From assembly GCA_041660925.1 (NCBI GenBank), contig JBAZVI010000009.1, positions 62,001 to 126,000 of the forward strand: 64,000 nt of DNA. The letters are read 5' to 3'. The notes beneath the pieces were generated by a model. The model saw nothing but the letters and a program-made list of their open reading frames with translations, was not told the origin of the DNA and searched no databases. Every line of letters starts with the position of its first letter. The first letter of the stretch is position 1. Below, in pieces: positions 57,762 to 64,000 of the stretch. Source of the DNA: Elusimicrobiota bacterium. Lineage in GTDB: Bacteria; Elusimicrobiota; Elusimicrobia; UBA1565. The position numbers and the translations under genes are program-made.

Positions 57762-59705
57762 TTAGTCGGATTCGAGGACGACGCGGTTGCGGCCGGAGGT
57801 CTTGGCTTTCTGGAGGGAGGTTTCGGCGCGCTCGCCGGCTTCGAGGACGGCGGGGAGCGCGCCGGTCTTGCCGGCGTGGATGCGGGCGGTGCCGGCGGAG
57901 ACGGTGATGCGCAGGACCTGGCCGTCGGCGGCGCGCACGCCGTCGCGCTCGAGGACGCGGCGGCCGAGCTCGTTCTGGACGCGGACGCGGGCGCCGTCGA
58001 GCAGGCCCCGGAGGTCCGTCTCCTTGGGCCCGACGAGGATGGCGAACTCCTCGCCGCTCAGGTGCAGCGCGTAGGCGTCGTGCCCGGCGACGGCCTCCGC
58101 GAGGAGCTCTCCGAAGCGGACGAGCACGCGGTCGGCCTTCTCCTCTCCGAGAGAGCGGTTGACGTCGCCGAACTTGTCCAAGTCGAGCGCGGCGTACTCG
58201 ACGATGAGCCCTTTGCTCACGAGGCGGTCGACGTTCTCGTCGAGCCAGCGCCGGTTGGAAAGGCCGCTCAGGGCGTTCTTGTACAGGAAGGCCTCGATCT
58301 TCGCGCGCAGGACCTCGTCCTTGATCCTGGCGAGGAGCTCGGCGGCGGAGGGCCCCGAGCCGTCGCGTCGCGGGATGCGGTCGAGCGGGTTGTGCGAGAG
58401 CTCGGACTCGAAGCGGCTCAGGAGGCCGCTCAAGCCGGCCGCACGCAGGCCGACGCGGAGGGCGTAGACCGTCGAGCGCGGCAGGACCTTGCCCGAAGCG
58501 TCGGCGACGAGGTCGCCGCCCGCGGTCTTGGCCGCCTCGCGCGAGAGCTCGGAAGCCTCGAGCGCCCGGTGGAAGGCGCCGGTCCCCGAGGGGATGGGCG
58601 CCATGCCGAGGTTGATCGTCGACTGGATCGGCGCCTTGGTCTTGAGGTCGGCGACCGCCGTGCGGCGGCCGGCGAGGTGATAGGCCACGGCGATGCGCAG
58701 AGCGTCGGCCAGAAGCTCGGCCTCGCGGCCCCGCAGGCGGGTGAAGACGGCGAAGCCCGTGGGGCTGCGGCGCACGATGAGGCCGTCGTCTCCGAGCACG
58801 CGCGCGGCGATGCGCGCGGTCTCGCCGAGGTAGAAATCGCCGGCCGCGTGGCCTTCGGCGTCGTTGATCTCCTTGAGCCAGTCGAGCTTGAAGGTGATGA
58901 GGGTGCGGTTCTCGCGGGCGAGCCGGTCCTTCTGCTCGTCGAGGAAGACGCGGTTGGGGACGCCGGTGAGCGCATCGGTGAAGGCCGCCTTCTTGAGGGC
59001 CTCCAGGGTCACCCGGTCGACGCGGCCCTCGCGCGCGCCGGCCTCGAGCATCGTCCCGAGCCCGGTCCCTGCGGCGGGCTTGAGCGCGGTGACGCGCTTG
59101 CCCTTCGGAGCGGCGGAGACGGCGTCAGCCCCCCCCTCTTTCCCCCCCGCCGGGGAGGACAGTTCGGAAGAACGAACCCTCATGGAATCAAAGGCCGCGG
59201 AAGCGGCGGCCCCGGCATCCTCGCCGGCGGCGTCGCCCTCGACGCCGAGGGTCTGCTGGAGCTCCAGCGCGGAGCGGCCCTTCTCCTCCAGCTGGGAGGA
59301 CGCCGTCGGGGCGCCCCCTTCCCCCGGCGGCCCCTTCGCAGGAGCGATGAGGACGTTTGCGGATCCGACCTTCGCCGGCACGACAGCGGGGTTGGAGGGG
59401 AGCGCGGGCAGCGCCGCCCCATGCGTGCGCGCAGCTGCGTTCTCCGCGGACACGCCGGCCTTCACGGCAGGCGCGGCCTGGGAGAACGAAGCCGCCTGCG
59501 GCACGACCGCCGGAAGGTTCGAGAGCCCGGGGACCGAAGGAGTGAGGTTGAGGGAGCCCGCGGTCGCCGCGGGGTTGACGCTGGGAACGGCCTCGACGAC
59601 GATCTTGACCGGTGCCGTCTCGCGCGGCTGAGCGCAGACGAACCCCGGCGCAAGGAGCGCGCCGAGCAGCGGCGGAAGGAGACGACGGAGCGCAGGGGCG
59701 AGCAT
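57762..59705 (-). CDS. Exported protein with two GGDEF domains, the first degenerate
   Basis: 647 residues. A signal peptide (MLAPALRRLLPPLLGALLAPGFVCA) leads to ~215 residues of Ala/Pro/Val-rich linker, then two GGDEF-fold domains (about 235-400 and 455-645). The first has RRSPTGFAVF where GGDEF should be and is inactive. The second has HLSGEEFAIL, close to SGDEF, with a preceding DLDKFGDVN metal loop, so it could be active or a nucleotide sensor. No transmembrane helix separates the signal from the domains, so an extracytoplasmic location is implied, where GTP is scarce. Linker residues 176-192 come from the palindromic repeat. Confidence 0.82.
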   Translation of the reverse strand: MLAPALRRLLPPLLGALLAPGFVCAQPRETAPVKIVVEAVPSVNPAATAGSLNLTPSVPGLSNLPAVVPQAASFSQAAPAVKAGVSAENAAARTHGAALPALPSNPAVVPAKVGSANVLIAPAKGPPGEGGAPTASSQLEEKGRSALELQQTLGVEGDAAGEDAGAAASAAFDSMRVRSSELSSPAGGKEGGADAVSAAPKGKRVTALKPAAGTGLGTMLEAGAREGRVDRVTLEALKKAAFTDALTGVPNRVFLDEQKDRLARENRTLITFKLDWLKEINDAEGHAAGDFYLGETARIAARVLGDDGLIVRRSPTGFAVFTRLRGREAELLADALRIAVAYHLAGRRTAVADLKTKAPIQSTINLGMAPIPSGTGAFHRALEASELSREAAKTAGGDLVADASGKVLPRSTVYALRVGLRAAGLSGLLSRFESELSHNPLDRIPRRDGSGPSAAELLARIKDEVLRAKIEAFLYKNALSGLSNRRWLDENVDRLVSKGLIVEYAALDLDKFGDVNRSLGEEKADRVLVRFGELLAEAVAGHDAYALHLSGEEFAILVGPKETDLRGLLDGARVRVQNELGRRVLERDGVRAADGQVLRITVSAGTARIHAGKTGALPAVLEAGERAETSLQKAKTSGRNRVVLESD

Positions 59706-59817
59706 AGGGGTCCCCAGGAGTATAAGTATAGAGGGAGTCCCTTGGTTTCGCCAGCCCGGAAAGGCCCCCTGCGAGGGTGCCGGTGGACCCAGCGGAAAGG
59801 AGGTCTTCAGTCCTTTT

Positions 59818-59912
59818 ATTCCTTCCCCCCTCTCGAGGGGGGATTGGAGGGGGGTAGGATATGTGAACGGAAGCTCTACCCTCCCCCAACCCTCCCTCGA
59901 GAGGGAGGGTGA
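59818..59912. repeat. Composite palindromic repeat, copy B
   Basis: CCCCCCTC/GAGGGGGG (59825-59842) and ACCCTCCCTC/GAGGGAGGGT (59889-59910) are joined by a spacer with GGGGTAG and GGAAGCTCTACCC that can pair. It occupies most of 59706-59967 between the exported GGDEF gene and the OmpR-type regulator. The rest of that gap shows no gene. Confidence 0.82.
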
Positions 59913-59967
59913 ACGACGCGATGCGGAGCGCTCCCGTAAGCGCGCCGCATCTGCTAGACTCTCGAAC

Positions 59968-60696
59968 ATGAAAAGCGCGGGGTACCGCATCCTCGTCGTC
60001 GAGGACGAGCAGGACTGGTCGGACATCGTCCGGCTCTGGCTCAAGACGGCGGGCTACACGAACGTCGAAATCGTCTGCAGCGGCGCGGCGGCGCTCAAAT
60101 CGGTGCGCAAGGACCCGCCCGACTGCATCATCCTCGACCTCCAGCTCTCCGACCAGGACGGCACCCTGGTGTGCCGCCGCATCCGCGAGATGCCGCGCGC
60201 GCGCGCGACCCCCATCGTCATGATGACGAACTATCCCGGGGAGAAGGTGCTCTGCCTGCGCTCGGGCGCCGACTACTTCGTCGCCAAGTCCCCCAACGGG
60301 AACGAACTGCTCGCCACCCTCGAGGCGGTCTTCCGCCGCCGCGACATGGACGCCGGCCTCATGCGCGTGGGCGACCTCGCCTTCCAGCCCGACACCTACG
60401 AGCTCTTCCTCGACGGACGGCCGGCGGCGAAGCTCACGCCCAAGACCTACGAGCTCATGCTCATCCTCGTACGCCGCTCCCCCTCGCCCATCGGACGCGA
60501 GGAGCTCTTCCACCTCGTCGACAACCGGGAGGATCCGGCCATCTCCCGGGCGCTCGACATCCTCATGAACCGTCTGCGCAAGTCCCTGCCCGAGATTTTG
60601 AGGCGCCGGATCCGGGCGGTCCGGGGCTTCGGCTACACCTACATTCCGCCCACCGTCCCGCTGAAAAGCGTAGAAAAAACCGACAAAAAGCCGTAA
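59968..60696 (+). CDS. OmpR/PhoB-type response regulator
   Basis: 242 residues. The receiver domain has EDE at 12-14, phospho-acceptor Asp57 in ILDLQLSD, Thr in MMTNYPG and Lys in VAKSPNG. A winged-helix DNA-binding domain (residues ~135-230) follows, with KLTPKTYELMLILVRR and RRRIRAVRGFGYTY. It should bind DNA as a dimer when phosphorylated. No sensor kinase is adjacent, so its signal is unknown. TAGACT lies 7 bases before the ATG with no ribosome site, another likely leaderless start. Confidence 0.92.
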   Translation: MKSAGYRILVVEDEQDWSDIVRLWLKTAGYTNVEIVCSGAAALKSVRKDPPDCIILDLQLSDQDGTLVCRRIREMPRARATPIVMMTNYPGEKVLCLRSGADYFVAKSPNGNELLATLEAVFRRRDMDAGLMRVGDLAFQPDTYELFLDGRPAAKLTPKTYELMLILVRRSPSPIGREELFHLVDNREDPAISRALDILMNRLRKSLPEILRRRIRAVRGFGYTYIPPTVPLKSVEKTDKKP

Positions 60697-60791
60697 CAGC
60701 CGCCGTTACCTGCCGTTACCCCTCCCGTTTGTCCACGCCTCGCGGTCTGTGAATTGAGTTTTGCCGGTTTTCCTGTTAAATCATTAATGCC

Positions 60792-61679
60792 ATGGCGCCC
60801 AGGATCCGAGCCTCCCTCCTCCTTCTTACAAGCGCCCTCCTCGCGGCGGGGGCCCTCGAGGCCCGGGCCATGTCGAGCTCCTACCGCAAGGCCTCGAAGA
60901 TCCTGGCCGAGTCGGCGGTCCGCTCCAAGGTCAAGACGGTGGCGGTGCTCACCTTCTCGGCGACCCGGCGCGGCGACGAGCCGGGCGCGATGGCGGTCTC
61001 GGAGCGCCTCATCTCCCAGCTCGTACAGGACGGCAAGGTGCAGGTCGTCGAGCGCACGCTCCTGCGCCGGGTGCTCGACGAGCAGGGCCTCGGCGGCTCC
61101 GGCCTCCTCGACCCGAACCAGGCCGGCGAGATCGGCCGCATCCTCGGCGTGGAGGCCATCGTGACCGGGACGCTCATGCCCACCGGCGAGGAGGAGTTCG
61201 AGGCCAACGCGCGCATCATCGACGCCCGCACCGCCCGCATCATCGGGGCCGCGGTCATCACCATGACGCGGGACTGGCCGCGCACCGACGCCCCGGCCGA
61301 CTGGAAGGGCTGGGACGTGCCCAAGCCCCCGCTCATCGACGGCGAGCTCGGAGTCTGGTGGCAGAAGAACGCCTACATCGTCCCGGTCACGGGCTGCAAG
61401 GACTGGGAGGGGGCGGTCGACGGCCTCCAGAGCGACGGCATCGACCTCAAGGCGCGCTACTGGGCGGCCCGCATGCTGGAGCCGGGCTTCTCGCGCGCCT
61501 CCATCCAGCGCAACCCCGGCTCCGAGATCCGGAACATGCAGCTGCGCTACCGCTTCTACGAGCGGCTCAAGGAGTACCACGAGAGCGGCGTGGAGCCGCT
61601 CGGCGCCGTGGAGTCCGAGCACCTCGCGCGGCTGGAGACGAGCTCGCGCGAGCTCGTCGAGCGCTGCGCCGGGGAGTGA
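60792..61679 (+). CDS. Exported FlgO/CsgG-like protein
   Basis: 295 residues. A signal peptide (MAPRIRASLLLLTSALLAAG, then LEARA) is followed by a FlgO/CsgG-type alpha/beta domain: KVKTVAVLTFSA, ISQLVQDGKVQVVERTLLRRVLDEQ, AGEIGRILGVEAIVTGTL. A ~120-residue C-terminal part of unknown fold (DWPRTDAPADWKGWD, YRFYERLKEYHES) is added. Related domains occur in lipoproteins and outer-membrane assembly factors. No lipobox Cys is seen here, so it is probably periplasmic. The similarity to the central part of the lipoprotein at 82-1227 is structural only. Confidence 0.75.
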   Translation: MAPRIRASLLLLTSALLAAGALEARAMSSSYRKASKILAESAVRSKVKTVAVLTFSATRRGDEPGAMAVSERLISQLVQDGKVQVVERTLLRRVLDEQGLGGSGLLDPNQAGEIGRILGVEAIVTGTLMPTGEEEFEANARIIDARTARIIGAAVITMTRDWPRTDAPADWKGWDVPKPPLIDGELGVWWQKNAYIVPVTGCKDWEGAVDGLQSDGIDLKARYWAARMLEPGFSRASIQRNPGSEIRNMQLRYRFYERLKEYHESGVEPLGAVESEHLARLETSSRELVERCAGE

Positions 61680-61840
61680 CTCCCCTCCCTCTTCGAGGGA
61701 GGGGGTGGGGGTGGGTAGAACCCCAGGACGGAAGCTCTACCCTCCAAGCCCTCGGCGGCACCCCGGCGCTGATAGTGCCGCGATCGCGCGACGGCTATTC
61801 TACCCCTCCCCGACCCTCCCCTCGAAGAGGGGAGGGAGTC
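61680..61840. repeat. Composite palindromic repeat, copy C
   Basis: CCCCTCCCTC/GAGGGAGGGG (61682-61704) and CCCTCCCCTC/GAGGGGAGGG (61814-61836) flank a 109-base spacer that contains GGGTAGAA and GGAAGCTCTACCC as in copy B, plus about 60 extra bases. The remaining 50 bases to 61891 show nothing further. It separates the convergent FlgO-like and DegT-family genes. Confidence 0.82.
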
Positions 61841-61891
61841 AAAATAGCATGGGAAAAGACCCTTTCCGACTGAAGCTGGACGCGCCCCCGC

Positions 61892-63064
61892 CTATGAAAG
61901 GCAGCGCTCGAGCACGCGCAGGTCGCGCTCGGTCAGCTCGGGGTAGTTCCCGACGTAGAAGCCGCAGGCGTGGATGAGGTCGGCGCCGGGCAGAGGGTAG
62001 CGGCGCCGCACGTACTTCCCGTAGAAGGGCTGCTTCTGGATGTTCCCCGCGATGATGGGCCGGACCTCGACGCCGGCCGCCTCGAGCCGGCGCAGGTACT
62101 TCGGGCGCAGCGCCGGGCGGCGGCAGAGCACGGGGAGGCAGAAGCTCGAGAGAGTGCGGACGTGGCCGTGCTCGAGCGGCAGGAAGTCGGGGTTCGCGCG
62201 CAGCGTCTTCTCCAGGCGCAGGTAGTTGCGCTCGCGGCGCAGGACGTTGGCGCGCAGCGAGCGCAGCTGCAGCCGCCCCAGAAAGCCGGTGACCTCGGTT
62301 GGCCGCAGGTTGAAGCCCAGGTCGTAGAACGCGTACTTGGCCTGGAACTCGTCGAGGACGCGGTGGCGGCGGCGCCAGCGCCGCTGGGCCGGGGCGGCCA
62401 GGTTGCGGTCCCAGCCGTTGGCGCGCACGATGCGCAGCATCTCGCCGAGCTCGGGGTCGTCGGTGCAGGCCATCCCCCCCTCGATCGTCGACATGTGGTG
62501 CCCGACGTAGAAGGAGAAGGTCGAGGCCAGGCCGAAGTTGCCCGCGAGCCCCGAGGGGAGGCGCGTGCCGAGGCTCTCGCAGTTGTCCTCGAGCAGGAGC
62601 ACGCCCTCGCGGCGGCAGAGAGCGCGCACGCGGTCGAGGTCGCCGGTAAATCCGAGCGCGTTGGTGAGGAAGAGGGCCTTCAGGCGCGTCGTGCGCAGAC
62701 GCGCGCGCAGGTCGGAGGCCATGACGTTGAGGGTGGCGGCCGAGCAATCCACCGCGACGGGGACCAGACCCATCTGGAGGATGGGCATGACGTTGGTCGA
62801 CCAGGTCAGCGCCGAGAACCCCACGGCGTCGCCCGCGCGCAGGCGCCCGAGGTTGCGCAGGGCCTGGAGCAGGGCGAGGTTCGCGCCCGCGCCGCTGTTG
62901 AAGAGCACGGCGGAGCGGCGGCCCTGCCAGAGGGCGAAGTCCCGCTCGAAGCCCGCGCACTGCGCGCCGATGCTCAGACGCGGAGCCCTCAGCACGAAAC
63001 GCGCCAGCGCCCGGCGGGTCTTCTTCTCGTCGTAGAAAGCGTAGCGCATCAAAGGGATTTTCAT
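61892..63064 (-). CDS. DegT/DnrJ/EryC1-family PLP enzyme with His replacing the Schiff-base Lys
   Basis: 390 residues. The aminotransferase fold has FNSGAGANLALLQAL, the PLP ring-binding Asp160 in LLEDNCESLGT, and FSFYVGHHMSTIEGGM. At the usual lysine position stands His189. The same change occurs in ColD and in E1-type sugar 3-dehydratases, where it turns the enzyme from amino transfer to C-3 deoxygenation. It therefore may make a 3-deoxysugar for surface glycans. ATG 63064 is the start that best fits the family N-terminus (MKIPLMRYAF). It overlaps a hairpin (63063-63089). Confidence 0.85.
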   Translation of the reverse strand: MKIPLMRYAFYDEKKTRRALARFVLRAPRLSIGAQCAGFERDFALWQGRRSAVLFNSGAGANLALLQALRNLGRLRAGDAVGFSALTWSTNVMPILQMGLVPVAVDCSAATLNVMASDLRARLRTTRLKALFLTNALGFTGDLDRVRALCRREGVLLLEDNCESLGTRLPSGLAGNFGLASTFSFYVGHHMSTIEGGMACTDDPELGEMLRIVRANGWDRNLAAPAQRRWRRRHRVLDEFQAKYAFYDLGFNLRPTEVTGFLGRLQLRSLRANVLRRERNYLRLEKTLRANPDFLPLEHGHVRTLSSFCLPVLCRRPALRPKYLRRLEAAGVEVRPIIAGNIQKQPFYGKYVRRRYPLPGADLIHACGFYVGNYPELTERDLRVLERCLS

Positions 63065-63089
63065 GTGCGGCCCCAACGAGGCCGCACAT
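63063..63089. terminator. Perfect 10-bp palindrome between nuclease and DegT-family genes
   Basis: ATGTGCGGCC (63063-63072) pairs with GGCCGCACAT (63080-63089) around CCAACGA. It lies 27 bases beyond the nuclease stop and its other arm reaches the DegT-family start codon. It may terminate the nuclease transcript or mask the start codon. Confidence 0.5.
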
Positions 63090-63116
63090 ATCATAGCTTG
63101 CCAGACGGGGGATGTT

Positions 63117-63860
63117 CTACATGGTTGGGCGCAAAACAGCCATAATGGCACGCGCCCGAATGGGTCCAATACCACTAACCTCTCTCAGTCCAGCTTCTCC
63201 AGCCTGGAGAAGCCCCTCAATACTGCCGAATCGAGACAACAACCGACCCGCATGCGCGGGACCAATCCCTGGAATGGCCGCAAGCATCCTCAGCCTTGTC
63301 CGATCAGGATGGAGCCCCTTATCGGCCGATGTTCCAAAACTCGTGTCTGGTCGATAGTGTTCCTCAGAACGCTTCGACTGACAAAGCCGCCCTAACTCCA
63401 AGAGAAACAAACAAGAACCTGCCTCATCTTTCGTGAACACGGTTGGGATTCGAAAGGTGCTCAACATTTTAAGGTAGGAACCGCGCACGGCCTTAGGCCA
63501 CAGCTTTTCGCAATACCCCTCGCATCCCTCAACAAGCAGCAGAGTGCGTGGAGCCGTCCTTACTAGTGCTGCAAGCTGTCGATAAAACCGGCCATCATAA
63601 AGTGAATTCATGTAGTCCCCGACGCTCTTCCTCTCAATAAGTATTTTGCCCATTACGAGGTAATCACCGACAGGGAGGCGGCCAACGCGAGCGACAGCTC
63701 CCGCAAGAGCGAGTTCCCGCGGGATACCCGATCTCGTTTCCGTCATATCACATAGGATTTCGACTGAATGGTAGGGAGTCCAAAGCCGTTGCTCCGGCTC
63801 AGGAGACGTCATGAATGCTAATTCCATCTGATTCGGATGCCGCATCTCTCTATCTCGCAT
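63117..63860 (-). CDS. ERCC4/XPF-type nuclease with helix-hairpin-helix domain
   Basis: 247 residues. The ERCC4 nuclease signature ILIERKSVGDYMNSLYDGRF (ERKxxxD) and the preceding strand VEILCDMTETRSGIPRELA match the XPF/Mus81/Hef catalytic core. A C-terminal double helix-hairpin-helix (LAAIPGIGPAHAGRLLSRFG, LREVSGIGPIRARAIM) binds branched DNA. Archaeal and eukaryotic relatives cut flaps and forks. Bacterial copies are sporadic. GC content is visibly lower than in its neighbours, a sign of transfer. ATG 63845 is an alternative start. Confidence 0.88.
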   Translation of the reverse strand: MRDREMRHPNQMELAFMTSPEPEQRLWTPYHSVEILCDMTETRSGIPRELALAGAVARVGRLPVGDYLVMGKILIERKSVGDYMNSLYDGRFYRQLAALVRTAPRTLLLVEGCEGYCEKLWPKAVRGSYLKMLSTFRIPTVFTKDEAGSCLFLLELGRLCQSKRSEEHYRPDTSFGTSADKGLHPDRTRLRMLAAIPGIGPAHAGRLLSRFGSIEGLLQAGEAGLREVSGIGPIRARAIMAVLRPTM

Positions 63861-63913
63861 TACGACCAAGATAGGAGGAAAGTTCCCTTATCAGGAACTC
63901 CGGACGTCTGGAA

Positions 63914-64000
63914 TTACTTGTTCGTGACCAAGCTGGAGAGTTCTCGGTAGAACTCTCCAGCAGTGCGGATGCGCTTGGCGGGGTCGGGCTCGAGGACGCG
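63914..64000 (-). CDS. C-terminal end of a protein, possibly a Ser/Thr protein kinase (partial)
   Basis: The last 28 codons of a gene entering from the right edge end at TAA (63914-63916). VLEPDPAKRIRTAGEFYRE is typical of the final helix of Hanks-type kinase domains (L..DP.KR, then a hydrophobic helix). If correct, the kinase has no extracytoplasmic tail. GC content returns to the genome norm here. Assignment is tentative because so little is visible. Confidence 0.5.
   Translation of the reverse strand, partial: RVLEPDPAKRIRTAGEFYRELSSLVTNK

Noticed and set aside
1..64000. CRISPR array
   Set aside because: The direct repeats present are irregularly spaced palindromes. No regular repeat-spacer pattern and no cas gene were seen.
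1..64000. Ordinary tRNA or rRNA genes
   Set aside because: I saw no TTCGA-type T arms with matching acceptor stems apart from tmRNA, and no rRNA signature segments.

Overview
The window is very GC-rich bacterial DNA (roughly 70 percent by eye) from a diderm organism. It encodes Sec-exported lipoproteins, outer-membrane beta-barrels ending in aromatic residues (18001-19551, 32778-34148) and many polytopic sugar transferases. Several proteins have an unusual build, with a signal peptide, a long Ala/Pro/Val-rich linker and then an enzymatic domain, and one carries a pseudopilin-like domain. This style makes me suspect an uncultured Elusimicrobiota-like lineage. That is inference, because no rRNA is present to confirm it. 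Genes are packed into operons: about twenty neighbours share a 4-base (ATGA, GTGA, TTGA) or 1-base (TGATG) start/stop overlap. Many operons start with a -10 box only 7 to 14 bases before the start codon, which suggests frequent leaderless mRNAs.

Layout. 1-4.2 kb (+): end of an unknown gene, a lipoprotein with a terminator, a membrane protein and a methyltransferase. 4.2-13.3 kb (-): GT2 glycosyltransferase, CCA-adding enzyme, CpXC-like protein, giant DUF4175-like protein, GT39-like transferase and exported M48 protease. 14.1-27.3 kb (+): uvrB-nadC-birA runs without a break into an exopolysaccharide locus (TPR/beta-barrel porin, TPR protein, LtaS-like enzyme, two single-domain response regulators, HEAT protein, PgaC-like synthase, NodB-like protein). 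27.4-30.9 kb: a 47-codon micro-gene, a GT-C protein, and a HAD phosphatase facing a UbiA enzyme of the decaprenyl-phosphoribose type. 31-36.6 kb (+): greA, queG, Omp85-like barrel, glgC and an L-2-hydroxyglutarate oxidase-like gene. 36.6-41 kb (-): M3 peptidase and a RuBisCO-like protein fused to a cupin. 41.1-46.4 kb: lipoprotein, RDD/pseudopilin fusion, fixX, fixC, response regulator and tilS. 46.5-52.8 kb (-): a seven-gene overlapping operon (two diguanylate cyclases, sppA, Yip1, nnrE, cyclophilin, metallo-beta-lactamase fold).

52.9-57.7 kb is the most accessory-looking stretch. The tmRNA gene is followed by a lower-GC island with its own sigma70-type promoter and five same-strand genes: a lipoprotein, a small helical protein, a CD-NTase, an E2-like conjugase and a patatin phospholipase. 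The last three are a CBASS anti-phage system of the short type II (E2-only) kind. The first two are not recognised CBASS parts and may be new accessories. 57.8-64 kb: an exported double-GGDEF protein, an OmpR-type regulator, a FlgO/CsgG-like protein, a DegT-family enzyme with His in place of the PLP lysine, an XPF/ERCC4-like nuclease, and the tail of a possible protein kinase.

A family of composite palindromic repeats (CCCTCCCTC / GAGGGAGGG hairpins) sits between genes at 13.96, 31.5, 46.45, 59.8 and 61.7 kb. Related copies lie in frame inside the exported M48 protease and the exported GGDEF protein. An unrelated REP-like palindrome lies in frame in the cyclophilin gene. Several stop codons sit inside perfect palindromes without U-tracts.
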